Shown here one piece after another: positions 21,259 through 30,141 of a stretch of 40,986 nt of DNA; positions within the stretch are counted from its first letter, which is position 1, and the number at the start of each line of letters is the position of its first letter. Under the pieces are notes generated by a model, which saw nothing but the letters and a program-made list of their open reading frames with translations, did no database searches and had not been told where the DNA came from. The position numbers and the translations under genes were made by a program. Source of the DNA: Gammaproteobacteria bacterium (lineage in GTDB: Bacteria; Pseudomonadota; Gammaproteobacteria; PS1; Pseudothioglobaceae); NCBI GenBank assembly GCA_016845205.1, contig JAERTA010000013.1, forward strand, positions 1 through 40,986, read 5' to 3'.

Positions 21259-21284
21259 TTATATTATTATTTACTGGAGGTTGT

Positions 21285-21563
21285 ATGAACGCTTTAATTT
21301 CAAAAATAACCAGTATGTCTTTCGCATTGATATTGTGGCCAGGGCTTATGTCTATAACGATGAACGTAACAGCAGCAGACCGTATTATAATGAATATTGA
21401 TTCAGATACGTTGTCAGGTACGTTTGTATGTGAAAATGTTGAGCAATGCCACCAAAAAGTAAGGCATATGGAAGCGCGCGGTGCTGATCAATATTGTAAT
21501 GAAATTACGATTAAGAAAAATGGCGATGTTGTTTGGCATCATGATTATTGGGAATCCTTATAA
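21285..21563 (+). CDS. Small exported three-cysteine protein, unknown function
   Basis: The ORF track starts at 21180, overlapping the previous gene, but GGAGG stands 4 bases before the ATG at 21285 and decides the start there. The 92-residue product has a signal peptide (about 1-31, TAA|D) and a compact mature part with three Cys (TFVCENVEQC and QYC), hence possible disulfides, and a C-terminal strand-like ITIKKNGDVVWHHDYW. I do not recognise the family. It is the last of four exported-protein genes in a row. Confidence 0.7.
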   Translation: MNALISKITSMSFALILWPGLMSITMNVTAADRIIMNIDSDTLSGTFVCENVEQCHQKVRHMEARGADQYCNEITIKKNGDVVWHHDYWESL

Positions 21564-21575
21564 AAGGATTTTCCC

Positions 21576-21604
21576 AAAAAAAAGGCGCTTTCGCGCCTTT
21601 TTTA
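21576..21604. terminator. Bidirectional terminator between the exported-protein island and tsf
   Basis: AAAGGCGC-TTTC-GCGCCTTT with A-rich and T-rich flanks serves both strands. An additional AATCCTT/AAGGATT hairpin precedes it at about 21553-21570. Confidence 0.9.
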
Positions 21605-21621
21605 TTTGCTTAAGTTTTGCG

Positions 21622-22500
21622 TTAGCCTTTCATTTGGGCTGCTACTTCATCAGCAAAGTTTTCTTCTACCTTTTCAATACCTTCACCCACTTCAAAGCGA
21701 ATAAAAGATTTAACTTCGGCGTTGTTTGCTTTAACAAGTGCGCCTACCGTTGTCTCAGGATCTTTAACAAAAGCTTGACCATAAAGCGTTACCTCATTAA
21801 CGAATTTTTTCATACGACCAACGATCATTTTTTCAATGATATTGTCCGGCTTGCCAGATTCTCTAGCTTGTTCAACAAAAATTGCTTTTTCTCTTTCTAA
21901 AATATCATCAGATAGTTCGTCTTCAGTAATACACTCAGGGCGCGTTGCTGCAACATGCATTGCAACATCTTTAGCTAAGGCTTCATCACCACCTTCTAGT
22001 ACAGCGATAACAGCAATGCGCTCGCCGTGTTTGTAGGCGCCGATAACGCCAGTATCAACCGTCACGGTTTGTACGCGTCTGATCGCAACGTTTTCACCTA
22101 CTTTGGCAACAATAGCTTCTCTGGCTTTTTCTAATGAATCGCCGTTGTCGAGAGTCTGTGTTAAAAATTCATCAATATTGGCAGGTGTGGTTTTTAATGC
22201 TAATGCACCTAGTGTATCAACAAAATCAACAAAGGCATCACCTTTAGTAACAAAGTCTGTTTCAGAGTTAACCTCTAGAATAGTTGCTGTTTTACCATCG
22301 TCACTAATGTTAACCTTGACCAGGCCTTCTGCTGCAACACGGCCTGATTTTTTAGCGGCTTTAGCTGCGCCTGATGTACGCATCAGGTCAATTGCTGCCT
22401 CCATGTCGCCATTGGTTTCTGTAAGGGCTTTTTTGCAGTCCATCATGCCTGCACCGGTTCTTTCTCTTAGTTCTTTAACTGAAGCGGCTGTAATTGCCAT
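21622..22500 (-). CDS. tsf: Translation elongation factor Ts
   Basis: A 292-residue protein with the N-terminal UBA-like domain (VKELRERTGAGMMDCKKAL), the core TDFV motif (EVNSETDFVTKGDAFVDFV) and dimerisation regions of EF-Ts. It exchanges GDP for GTP on EF-Tu. It is co-transcribed with rpsB in the universal rpsB-tsf order, with AGGAG before the ATG. The 62-base spacer holds a hairpin. Confidence 0.98.
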   Translation of the reverse strand: MAITAASVKELRERTGAGMMDCKKALTETNGDMEAAIDLMRTSGAAKAAKKSGRVAAEGLVKVNISDDGKTATILEVNSETDFVTKGDAFVDFVDTLGALALKTTPANIDEFLTQTLDNGDSLEKAREAIVAKVGENVAIRRVQTVTVDTGVIGAYKHGERIAVIAVLEGGDEALAKDVAMHVAATRPECITEDELSDDILEREKAIFVEQARESGKPDNIIEKMIVGRMKKFVNEVTLYGQAFVKDPETTVGALVKANNAEVKSFIRFEVGEGIEKVEENFADEVAAQMKG

Positions 22501-22520
22501 AAGTATCTCCTGTGTGTATG

Positions 22521-22543
22521 ACGCCTCCTGTTGACAGAAGGCG
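22521..22543. promoter_or_regulatory. Hairpin in the rpsB-tsf spacer
   Basis: ACGCCT and AGGCGT form a stem with inner CTG/CAG pairs. The T-run is on the plus strand, opposite to the genes, so it is more likely an RNA-processing or translation element in the rpsB-tsf transcript than its terminator. Confidence 0.5.
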
Positions 22544-22562
22544 TTTTTTATATGTGCTTGAT

Positions 22563-23486
22563 TTATGCGAGCTTGTCAATCATTTGAGCTTTAGTGTCGC
22601 TGGCATTAACCTTGACACCTTGTGCTTGTGCATAATCAGCCAATTCTGCTTTTTTCATTGCGTTAAGTGCTGTTTTGTTTAGCTTCTGTGCTTTGGCAGG
22701 TGCTTCTTTGGCAGCCGACTCTTTAGCTGGCGCCTCTTGTTTTTTAACAGTTGGCTTTTTAGCTGGCGCTTTTTTAGCTGGCGCAGGCTCTTTTGTTTGT
22801 GTCGCAGCAGCGGCTTTAGCTTCTAAAACAGCATTGGCAATTTCACGAGCGTAAAATCCAATGGCTCTAATTGAATCATCGTTACCAGGGATAACGTAGT
22901 CAATGCCTTCTGGATTGTGGTTAGAATCTACGACACCAATGAGCGGTAAGTGAAGCTTTTGTGCCTCTTTAACCGCATTTTTTTCATGACCAATGTCAAT
23001 AACGAATACCACATCAGGAATACCGCCTAAGTCTTTAATACCACCTAAACTGCGTTCTAATTTTTCCATTTCACGCGTCATCATTAGTGCTTCTTTTTTG
23101 CCGAATTGAGCAAAATTTTCTTCTGCTAAAAATTCAAGGTCTTTTAAGCGCTTAATAGAGGCTTTAATAGTTTTGTAGTTAGTCATCATGCCGCCTAACC
23201 AACGGTGATTAACATATGGCATGCCACAACGAATTGCTTCTTCTTTTATGATGTCGCTAGCCGCTCTTTTAGTGCCTACAAATAAAATTGATCCACCTGC
23301 TGCCGTTGTTTTCGATGCAAAATTTAATACATCGTTAAACATTGGTAGGGTTTTTTCTAGGTTGATGATATGCACACCATTGCGAGTGCCATAGATGTAG
23401 CGCTCCATTTTTGGGTGCCAAAAACGGCTACGGTGACCAAAGTGTACACCAGCCTCTAACATTTTTTTCATGGACGTTTTTGCCAT
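22563..23486 (-). CDS. rpsB: Ribosomal protein uS2 with C-terminal extension
   Basis: The core (about 1-230) is ordinary S2: [32 protein letters not shown] and [25 protein letters not shown]. The track start is too early; the ATG at 23486 has GGAG 8 bases upstream and gives MAKTSMKK, 307 residues. That is about 60 longer than usual: an Ala/Lys/Pro-rich linker leads to a terminal [17 protein letters not shown]...KAQMIDKLA segment that looks like a helix-extended-loop-helix (SAP/Rho-N-like) module. It heads the rpsB-tsf operon behind a structured leader. Confidence 0.97.
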   Translation of the reverse strand: MAKTSMKKMLEAGVHFGHRSRFWHPKMERYIYGTRNGVHIINLEKTLPMFNDVLNFASKTTAAGGSILFVGTKRAASDIIKEEAIRCGMPYVNHRWLGGMMTNYKTIKASIKRLKDLEFLAEENFAQFGKKEALMMTREMEKLERSLGGIKDLGGIPDVVFVIDIGHEKNAVKEAQKLHLPLIGVVDSNHNPEGIDYVIPGNDDSIRAIGFYAREIANAVLEAKAAAATQTKEPAPAKKAPAKKPTVKKQEAPAKESAAKEAPAKAQKLNKTALNAMKKAELADYAQAQGVKVNASDTKAQMIDKLA

Positions 23487-23541
23487 AATATTTTCTCCGG
23501 GGTTAATAAAGAATGCCGACATTTTGTCTGCTTCTTTCTTC

Positions 23542-23657
23542 CACAACTCCTGCCAGCCAACCCTTTATTTTTCAAAAGGGCACCCTGACTAACATGCCAA
23601 GTTGTGTGATACATTAAAACAAGTTGGGCGTCCATTATCGAAACTGGACGCCCAACT
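23542..23657 (-). promoter_or_regulatory. Structured rpsB 5' leader, candidate S2 autoregulatory RNA
   Basis: On the minus-strand transcript CACAACT (23600-23606) can pair with AGTTGTG (23542-23548), enclosing a CCCTTT/AAAGGG hairpin (23561-23580). Upstream stands a perfect 12-bp stem AGTTGGGCGTCC/GGACGCCCAACT (23622-23657) with a 12-base loop. E. coli rpsB is autoregulated by S2 through its leader; equivalence here is inferred. Confidence 0.55.
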
Positions 23658-23709
23658 CAACTTTTTGATTTTTTATTGCTTAAAAGTAACTAAAATCGTA
23701 AAACGCATC

Positions 23710-23738
23710 ATTATACCGAAGCGATGCTGCTACGACAA
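23710..23738 (-). promoter_or_regulatory. Promoter of the rpsB-tsf operon
   Basis: Minus-strand TTGTCG and TATAAT with a 17-base spacer. A start near 23703 gives a leader of about 215 bases. It sits directly after the rpe stop codon. Confidence 0.65.
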
Positions 23739-23758
23739 GCCTATGCGCAAGTTAATCG

Positions 23759-24430
23759 CTATGCTTTTGCTAATTCCTCGCGCATGGTATCAATAGTTGC
23801 TTTATAGTCATCCGTGTTAAAGATTGCAGAGCCTGCTACAAATGTATCTGCACCTGCTTCTGCTACTTCACGAATGTTTGCAGGGCCAACGCCACCGTCA
23901 ATTTCTAAACGGATGTCTCTGCCACTAGCATCAATCAATTGACGCACTTGACGACATTTTTCTAGCGTGTGCGGAATGAAAGCTTGACCGCCAAAGCCAG
24001 GGTTAACCGACATTAATAAGATCATGTCTAACTTGTCCATAACGTTGTCTAGTACGTGTAGTGGTGTAGCAGGGTTAAACACTAGACCAGCTTTACAACC
24101 GCCTTCTTTAATCATAGCCAGTGACCTATCAATATGCTCTGAAGCCTCTGGGTGAAAAGTAATATAAGAGGCGCCCGCATCAATAAAATCCGGAATAATT
24201 CTATCAACTGGCTTTACCATTAAGTGAACATCAATTGGTGCAGTTACGCCGTGCTTTCTAAGCGCATCACACACCATTGGGCCAATTGTTAGGTTTGGCA
24301 CGTAGTGGTTATCCATGACATCGAAGTGCACGATATCTGCGCCAGCGGCTAGAACATTGTCCACTTCTTCGCCTAGTTTGGCAAAGTCAGCAGCCAAAAT
24401 AGAAGGTGCGATAAAATTAGATTGTTTCAT
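23759..24430 (-). CDS. rpe: Ribulose-phosphate 3-epimerase
   Basis: A 223-residue TIM barrel interconverting ribulose-5-phosphate and xylulose-5-phosphate. Signatures include [33 protein letters not shown] (metal-binding His/Asp), [20 protein letters not shown] and [12 protein letters not shown]. In this autotroph it regenerates ribulose-5-phosphate for phosphoribulokinase. It is the last gene of the rplY-pth-ychF-gpmI-rpe run. Confidence 0.97.
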   Translation of the reverse strand: MKQSNFIAPSILAADFAKLGEEVDNVLAAGADIVHFDVMDNHYVPNLTIGPMVCDALRKHGVTAPIDVHLMVKPVDRIIPDFIDAGASYITFHPEASEHIDRSLAMIKEGGCKAGLVFNPATPLHVLDNVMDKLDMILLMSVNPGFGGQAFIPHTLEKCRQVRQLIDASGRDIRLEIDGGVGPANIREVAEAGADTFVAGSAIFNTDDYKATIDTMREELAKA

Positions 24431-24466
24431 TTTTCTCTCCTGTTTTTAAATTCAATTATATAAAAA

Positions 24467-26008
24467 TTATTCGTTAAAAGTTAATAAGCTCGAGCCTGTC
24501 ATCTCATCAGGCTGTTCGACGCCCATCATTGTTAGTAATGTTGGTGCAATGTCAGATAATGCACCTACGCCCGGTTCTGCGATTGTAGCGGTGCGGTCAC
24601 TAACAAAAAGCAGTGGCACCAAGTTACTGGTATGCGCAGTGTGCACTTCACCGGTCTCAGGGTTAACCATTTGTTCGACATTACCATGATCAGCAGTGAT
24701 GAGTATTTCACCACCAATTTCATTCATGGCTTGGTATACGATACCTAGGCAGGCATCAACCGCTTCAACTGCTTTGATGGCAGCGTTTAATTTACCAGAA
24801 TGGCCGACCATATCGGTATTGGCAAAATTACAAATAATTAAATCATATTTCTGACTTTCAATATGTTCAACCAGCTCGTCTGCCAGTTCAAAGGCGCTCA
24901 TTTCTGGCTTTAGGTCGTAAGTAGCAACATCGGGCGAGGGAATGAGAACACGATCTTCGCCATAAAAAGGACGCTCAACACCACCATTAAGGAAAAAAGT
25001 GACGTGGGCATATTTTTCAGTTTCAGCAATTCTGAGCTGAGTCATGCCAAGATTGGATAAGTATTTGCCCAAAACGTTGTTTAACTTGGCTGAAGGATAG
25101 GCCACTGGTAAATTAAAGTCCTTTTTGTATTCAGTTAGACAGATAAACTGAGTTGGCACAAAGGTTCCACGTGAAAAGCCTTGGAAATTTTCATCAAAAA
25201 ACGCCTGAGTGATTTGTCGGGCTCGGTCTGCACGATAGTTCATAAAGATAAGCACATCACCTTTTTTAATTTTGGTAGGGGCTTTAATGACGGTGGATTG
25301 AACAAACTCATCGGTTTCACCACGCTCATAAGCCATGTCTATAGCCTCTGTTGCAGACTGCGCTAAAAACTTACCTTTGCCTTTGGCAATGAGCTCAAAA
25401 GCACAACGTATACGTGCCCAACGGTTGTCTCTGTCCATCGAAAAGTAGCGACCAATGACGCTGGCAATTTCACCAACACCAAGCTCGCTGATTTTGTCTT
25501 CAAGGGTTTGAATGTATTTTTTAGCACTCTTTTGCGCACAATCTCGACCATCGACAAAAATGTGTAAGTACACTTCTTTGCAATTGCGTTTTTTGGTCAT
25601 TTCCAGCATGGCGTGGATTTGTTCTTCATGTGAGTGTACGCCGCCATCAGACAATAAACCCATAATATGAACGGCTTTGTTATTGTCGTTGGCGTACTCT
25701 AGAGTGTTTTTTAAAATTGGATTTCTAAAGAAATCACCATCTTCAATTTCATTGTGAATGCGAGTAAAGTCTTGTTTAACCACACGGCCCGCACCTAGGT
25801 TTAGATGGCCAACTTCTGAGTTGCCCATTTGTTCCCCTGGCAGGCCAACTTCTTTACCACTGGTGCTAATTAATGAATGCGGGAACTGTTCGTTAAACTT
25901 GTCCCATACAGGGGTTTGCGCTTGAGCAATAGCATTGTTTTCAACAACATCAGAATGCCCCCAGCCATCGAGAATAATAAGTAGTTTGGTTTGTTTTTTT
26001 GCGATCAT
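24467..26008 (-). CDS. gpmI: Cofactor-independent phosphoglycerate mutase
   Basis: A 513-residue alkaline-phosphatase-superfamily enzyme interconverting 3- and 2-phosphoglycerate. The N-terminal metal site LLIILDGWG, the catalytic Ser region GNSEVGHLNLGAG, the transferase-domain GLLSDGGVHSHEEQI and VDGRD, and the C-terminal NFANTDMVGHSG and ITADHGNVEQM with Mn ligands are all present. Length is typical. It links 3-phosphoglycerate from the Calvin cycle to lower glycolysis. Confidence 0.98.
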   Translation of the reverse strand: MIAKKQTKLLIILDGWGHSDVVENNAIAQAQTPVWDKFNEQFPHSLISTSGKEVGLPGEQMGNSEVGHLNLGAGRVVKQDFTRIHNEIEDGDFFRNPILKNTLEYANDNNKAVHIMGLLSDGGVHSHEEQIHAMLEMTKKRNCKEVYLHIFVDGRDCAQKSAKKYIQTLEDKISELGVGEIASVIGRYFSMDRDNRWARIRCAFELIAKGKGKFLAQSATEAIDMAYERGETDEFVQSTVIKAPTKIKKGDVLIFMNYRADRARQITQAFFDENFQGFSRGTFVPTQFICLTEYKKDFNLPVAYPSAKLNNVLGKYLSNLGMTQLRIAETEKYAHVTFFLNGGVERPFYGEDRVLIPSPDVATYDLKPEMSAFELADELVEHIESQKYDLIICNFANTDMVGHSGKLNAAIKAVEAVDACLGIVYQAMNEIGGEILITADHGNVEQMVNPETGEVHTAHTSNLVPLLFVSDRTATIAEPGVGALSDIAPTLLTMMGVEQPDEMTGSSLLTFNE

Positions 26009-26029
26009 TGGCTTGAAGTTTATTGGGTG

Positions 26030-27121
26030 TCAAACATTAAATAAGAAGTGTACCACATCACCATCTTGAACAATGTAGTCCTTACCTTCTGAGCGTAGTT
26101 TTCCAGCTTCTTTAGCGCCTTTTTCACCACCCTGTTGAATAAAATCATCAAAAGAAATAGTTTCGGCACGAATAAAACCTTTTTCAAAGTCACCATGAAT
26201 TTTACCTGCTGCTTGGGGTGCGCTATCGCCAATATTAATGGTCCAGGCTCGCACCTCCTGAACGCCAGCAGTAAAGTAAGTTTGTAACCCTAGTAAACTA
26301 TAACCAGATTTAATTAAGCGATCAAGGCCAGATTCGCTTTGACCCATCTCAGATAGGAACTCTTGCTTTTCTTCAAGGTCAAGCTCAGAGATTTCAGCTT
26401 CAATATCAGCACAAATTGCCACCACTTGTGCACCTTCAGTTTCTGCAAATTTGGTAACAGCGTCCAGATGCGGATTATTGTTAAAGCCTTCTTCGCTGAC
26501 ATTAGCCACGTAGAGCACAGGCTTGATGGTTAATAGTTGAAACCCTTTAAGTAGGTTAAACTCATCATCATTAAAAGACAGTGTTCGTACACTTTCGCCA
26601 GACTCAAGTACAGGCAAAATTCTTTCTAATAAAGCCTTAAGTGGCAAGCCATCTTTTTGGCCAGACTTGGTGTTTTTAATGGCTTTTTGGTAAAGTTTTT
26701 CAACCGTGGTTAAATCAGATAAAACCAATTCAGTATTGATGATCTCAATATCGTCCAGTGGCGATATCTTGCCTGCTACATGCACAATGTCTTCGTTTTC
26801 GAAACAGCGCACCACGTGTACAATGGCATCGGTTTCACGAATATTGGTTAAAAACTGATTGCCCAGCCCTTCGCCTTTTGACGCACCTTCAACTAAGCCA
26901 GCAATATCAACAAACTCCATGGTGGTCGGCAGGATTTTTTTTGGATTAACAATATCAGCCAGTTGTTGTAGGCGTTTATCGTTAATCGGCACAATGCCTA
27001 CATTTGGCTCAATGGTGCAAAATGGGTAGTTGGCTGACTCAATACCTGCTTGAGTTAGTGCGTTAAAAAGGGTTGATTTTCCAACGTTGGGCAAGCCAAC
27101 AATACCACATTTAAATCCCAT
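26030..27121 (-). CDS. ychF: YchF/OLA1-type ATPase
   Basis: A 363-residue Obg-family P-loop NTPase: G1 GLPNVGKST at residue 8, G3 [21 protein letters not shown]4-position NVSEEG (NxxE-like rather than NKxD, which explains the ATP preference of this family), a coiled-coil insert and a C-terminal TGS domain ending [11 protein letters not shown]. It associates with ribosomes and is involved in translation and stress control. It starts 2 bases from the pth stop. Confidence 0.97.
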   Translation of the reverse strand: MGFKCGIVGLPNVGKSTLFNALTQAGIESANYPFCTIEPNVGIVPINDKRLQQLADIVNPKKILPTTMEFVDIAGLVEGASKGEGLGNQFLTNIRETDAIVHVVRCFENEDIVHVAGKISPLDDIEIINTELVLSDLTTVEKLYQKAIKNTKSGQKDGLPLKALLERILPVLESGESVRTLSFNDDEFNLLKGFQLLTIKPVLYVANVSEEGFNNNPHLDAVTKFAETEGAQVVAICADIEAEISELDLEEKQEFLSEMGQSESGLDRLIKSGYSLLGLQTYFTAGVQEVRAWTINIGDSAPQAAGKIHGDFEKGFIRAETISFDDFIQQGGEKGAKEAGKLRSEGKDYIVQDGDVVHFLFNV

Positions 27122-27123
27122 TT

Positions 27124-27699
27124 TTATCCTTGTGTATGCAAAGTCTTCATAGCGGGCTCAATCTCACCCCTAACAACTTGTTCAATAACGTTTAGCGAAT
27201 CAACTAAAGCTGTTTGTATTGGTTCAAGTTCTGATTTGTTGGGCGCATGTAAAACAAAGTCCGCCACTTGAGACTTGTCACCCGGGTGACCAATACCAAT
27301 TCTTAGTCGGTAAAAATCATTGCTACTTAGCGCCTTAATTGTATCTCTAAGGCCATTGTGCCCGCCATGGCCGCCACTAAACTTGATTCTAGCAACACCA
27401 GGGTTAAGGTCTAATTCGTCGTGCGCCACTAAAATTTCATCAGCGTTAATCTGATAGAATTTGGCAATACTCTGAATCGACTGACCCGAACGATTCATGT
27501 AGGTGCTCGGCTTTAACAAGCGTAGGGTTGAACCCGCAACATTAATTTGCGCTACTTCGCCAAAAAACTTGGTTTCTTTTTTGAAATTGCCTGAGTATAA
27601 ATGCGCCAGCGCATCACAAAACCAGAAGCCAACATTGTGGCGATGAGGCTGATAGTCTTTGCCCGGGTTGCCCAGGCCAACAATCAGTTTAATCGCCAT
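27124..27699 (-). CDS. pth: Peptidyl-tRNA hydrolase
   Basis: A 191-residue enzyme that frees tRNA from stalled peptidyl-tRNA. The start [24 protein letters not shown] carries the catalytic His; TYMNRSGQS and [28 protein letters not shown] are further family motifs. It lies between rplY (16-base gap) and ychF, the standard bacterial order. Confidence 0.98.
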   Translation of the reverse strand: MAIKLIVGLGNPGKDYQPHRHNVGFWFCDALAHLYSGNFKKETKFFGEVAQINVAGSTLRLLKPSTYMNRSGQSIQSIAKFYQINADEILVAHDELDLNPGVARIKFSGGHGGHNGLRDTIKALSSNDFYRLRIGIGHPGDKSQVADFVLHAPNKSELEPIQTALVDSLNVIEQVVRGEIEPAMKTLHTQG

Positions 27700-27715
27700 A
27701 ATGGGTTAAATCAAA

Positions 27716-28414
27716 TTAAGATTCTGAATCTGAGTCGCCGCCTTGTTCAGCGTCACCTTCACCGTCGCCGCCTTCAGCAGTTTCGCCGCCTTCGCCTTCA
27801 GTTTCAACAATCTCTTCTTCAACTTCTTCAGCCATTAGTTTAGGCTCTTGAACGGCCACAACACTTTGGTCATGCGCTTCAATGTCGCCATGTGTTAGCG
27901 CAGTCAGTGTTACGCCTTTTGGCATGTCAAGACCAGTAAGGCTGATGTGTTCACCCATAGCAAGGTTGCTAATATCAACATCAATACCATTTGGCATGTC
28001 TGCTGGCAAACAAGAAACCTCAACCGAAGTAATAAATTGGTTAAGAATAGCGCCAAGACGAAGTGCTTCGTTATCGTCAGATCCAGTAAAGTTTAGTGGA
28101 ATACTGGTAACAATTGCTTGCTTCATGTTGATGCGTAATAAGTCAACATGAGTAACGCAGTTTTTAGCAGGATGGCGTTGTAAGTCTTTTACAATAACCG
28201 GTTCTACTTTTTTATCGATCGACAGGTCTAAAACGGATGTGTAAGCATCGTCGTTTTCTAATAGATGTGTGATCTCGTGTATGTTTAGTGAAATTGCACT
28301 AGGTTCTTTGCCCGCACCGTAAACGATAGCAGGTACTTTTTCTTCACGACGCAGGCGGCGGCTCGCACCTTTGCCCTGGTCGTCTCTTGCTGTTGCATTA
28401 ATTGTCATGCTCAT
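27716..28414 (-). CDS. rplY: Ribosomal protein bL25 (CTC form, acidic tail)
   Basis: Binds 5S rRNA through the N-terminal domain (ATARDDQGKGASRRLRREEKVPAIVYG), followed by the TL5/CTC beta domain (DVLEN-equivalent region to about residue 185). The track start is too early; GGAG stands 9 bases before the ATG at 28414, giving 232 residues. The C-terminus is an unusually acidic Glu/Gly/Asp-rich tail of about 40 residues. First gene of rplY-pth-ychF-gpmI-rpe. A terminator hairpin stands immediately upstream of its ribosome site. Confidence 0.97.
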   Translation of the reverse strand: MSMTINATARDDQGKGASRRLRREEKVPAIVYGAGKEPSAISLNIHEITHLLENDDAYTSVLDLSIDKKVEPVIVKDLQRHPAKNCVTHVDLLRINMKQAIVTSIPLNFTGSDDNEALRLGAILNQFITSVEVSCLPADMPNGIDVDISNLAMGEHISLTGLDMPKGVTLTALTHGDIEAHDQSVVAVQEPKLMAEEVEEEIVETEGEGGETAEGGDGEGDAEQGGDSDSES

Positions 28415-28427
28415 TTTGTACTTCTCC

Positions 28428-28459
28428 AAAAAATAAAAAAACACCCACCAATTGGGTGC
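28428..28459 (-). terminator. Terminator after ubiB, abutting the rplY ribosome site
   Basis: On the minus strand CACCCA pairs with TGGGTG and is followed by a long T-rich run (TTTTTTTATTTTTT) that ends at GGAG of rplY. It may end the ubiB transcript or attenuate rplY. Confidence 0.8.
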
Positions 28460-28533
28460 CATATAAAAGATATGCTTTGCGACCAAACATATCGAGGTGG
28501 TAATTTTACCTGAAAACAGGCAAAAAGAAAATG

Positions 28534-30138
28534 TTATCTAGACTTGATCCAGAACACCAAACCGACCAGGGCGCTAACACCACTAGGCAGCCATAGATCG
28601 TTGGTGGCCAAAACACCTGAGAGTATGATTAGCGCCCCTGCAAAAATAGCTGAGGTTTGTTTGTTGGCGTTGTCTTTTAGTTGTTTGACGATCGAGTCTG
28701 TTTGCTGGGCATATAGGCTAGACATGTTTTTCATTTTATCAAGCTGTTTTAGAGCGTTAATCGTTAGCGCTGGTAATTCTGGAATGTCTTTTAGCAACTG
28801 AGGCGCTTGTTCTTTGAGTTTTTCAAATGTATTTTTCATGCTATATTTTTCTTTAACTAAGTCTTCTAAAAAAGGTTTTGCTGTTGCCCATAAATCTAAT
28901 TGCGGATAAAGCTGTCTACCCAGGCCTTCAATGTTTAATAAGGTTTTGTCTAATAATAACAGTTGTGGCTGCACAGTAATGTCAAAATTTTTCGCCTCTG
29001 CCATCAAGTCCATGAGCACTTGTCCAAAGGATATTTCCCCTAGAGATTTTTCAAACATTGGCGCACAGATTCTGCCAATGGCTTGCTCAAAGGCCACCAC
29101 ATCGGTACTAGCACTTGCCCAGCCTGATTCAATATAAGCGCTAGCCACACCATGATAGTCTTGGTTAAAAAAAGCTAAAAAGATATCGGCAAGAAAGTCT
29201 TTGTCTGCCTCGTTTAGCGTGCCCATAATACCAAAGTCAACGCCAATATAGTTGCCATCGTGACCGACAAAGATATTGCCAGGGTGCATATCGGCATGGA
29301 AAAAATTGTGTTTAAATACCTGAGTAAAAAAGATAACAACCCCTTCTTCGGCTAATTTTTTGAGATCAACCCCATCGGCTTTTAATTGTTCGATATTACC
29401 AACAGGTGTGCCGTAAATTCGTTCGGTGGTGAGTACATTTTCGCTACATAGATCCCAGTGTACTTTTGGTACATAAAGCAGGTTTGAGTTTTGAAAGTTC
29501 TGGCGTAGTTGAGCGGCGTTGTTGGCCTCATTAAGCATGTCTAGCTCGTTTAAGATAATAGTCTCAAACTCTGCGACAATCTCCAAAGGCCGCACCTTTT
29601 CGCTGAGCGGGTGTTTGCCAATCAGCTTAGCCAGAGCATACATCAGTGCAACATCACGTTTGATGGTCTGATCAATATTAGGACGCACCACCTTCACCAC
29701 AACGGCGTCACCATTGTGAGTAATGGCCGTATGTACTTGAGCAATAGAGGCTGAAGCAAGTGGCGCTTGATCAAATTGTTTGAATAAATTCTGTGTACTG
29801 TCACCCAGAGATTGTTCGATCATGCGTTTGGCCTCAGTCGAATCAAAGGCGGGGCAACTGTCTTGCAATTTTGCCAGCTCATCACCAATGTCGTCTGGCA
29901 ACAGATCTCGCCTAGTAGAAAGCGTTTGTCCAAATTTAATAAAGATTGGCCCCAACTCTTCTAGCGCTAGGCGAATGCGTTCACCTCGCGTGTATTGTTT
30001 GACTGGGAAATAATGCCAAGGAATTAAATACAAAAGCGGTTTAAAGCTTTTTAATAAAGGTGTAGACAAGACCAGAGAGTCTAGGCGGTAGCGCATTAAA
30101 ACACGAGAAATACCAACAAATCGTATGAAGCTGCGCAC
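28534..30138 (-). CDS. ubiB: UbiB, ABC1/ADCK-type kinase-like protein of ubiquinone synthesis
   Basis: A 534-residue atypical kinase-like ATPase. The family motif KFGQTLSTRRDLLP follows the helix GERIRLALEELGPIFI, ASIAQVH replaces the usual glycine-rich loop, and kinase-like HADMHPGNIFV and GVDFGIMG motifs follow. Two C-terminal hydrophobic segments anchor it in the membrane. It supports aerobic ubiquinone synthesis, which feeds the bc1 complex encoded at 922-3457. The start is GTG at 30138, which fits the N-terminal length of the family. Confidence 0.96.
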   Translation of the reverse strand: MRSFIRFVGISRVLMRYRLDSLVLSTPLLKSFKPLLYLIPWHYFPVKQYTRGERIRLALEELGPIFIKFGQTLSTRRDLLPDDIGDELAKLQDSCPAFDSTEAKRMIEQSLGDSTQNLFKQFDQAPLASASIAQVHTAITHNGDAVVVKVVRPNIDQTIKRDVALMYALAKLIGKHPLSEKVRPLEIVAEFETIILNELDMLNEANNAAQLRQNFQNSNLLYVPKVHWDLCSENVLTTERIYGTPVGNIEQLKADGVDLKKLAEEGVVIFFTQVFKHNFFHADMHPGNIFVGHDGNYIGVDFGIMGTLNEADKDFLADIFLAFFNQDYHGVASAYIESGWASASTDVVAFEQAIGRICAPMFEKSLGEISFGQVLMDLMAEAKNFDITVQPQLLLLDKTLLNIEGLGRQLYPQLDLWATAKPFLEDLVKEKYSMKNTFEKLKEQAPQLLKDIPELPALTINALKQLDKMKNMSSLYAQQTDSIVKQLKDNANKQTSAIFAGALIILSGVLATNDLWLPSGVSALVGLVFWIKSR

Positions 30139-30141
30139 GAT

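Noticed and set aside
21180-21284. 5' extension of the 92-aa ORF overlapping the 86-aa gene
   Set aside because: GGAGG at 21276-21280 and the signal peptide place the start at 21285; the extension reads in another frame over the preceding gene.
21481-21900. 139-aa plus-strand ORF
   Set aside because: It runs through a bidirectional terminator into the antisense of tsf.
23487-23546. N-terminal 20 residues of the rpsB ORF in the track
   Set aside because: They lie in the leader; S2 starts at MAKTSMKK with GGAG upstream.
23622-23657. 12-bp hairpin read as a plus-strand terminator (T-rich run follows on plus)
   Set aside because: There is no plus-strand gene upstream that would need it; it lies within the predicted minus-strand rpsB leader, so a leader element is preferred, though not proven.
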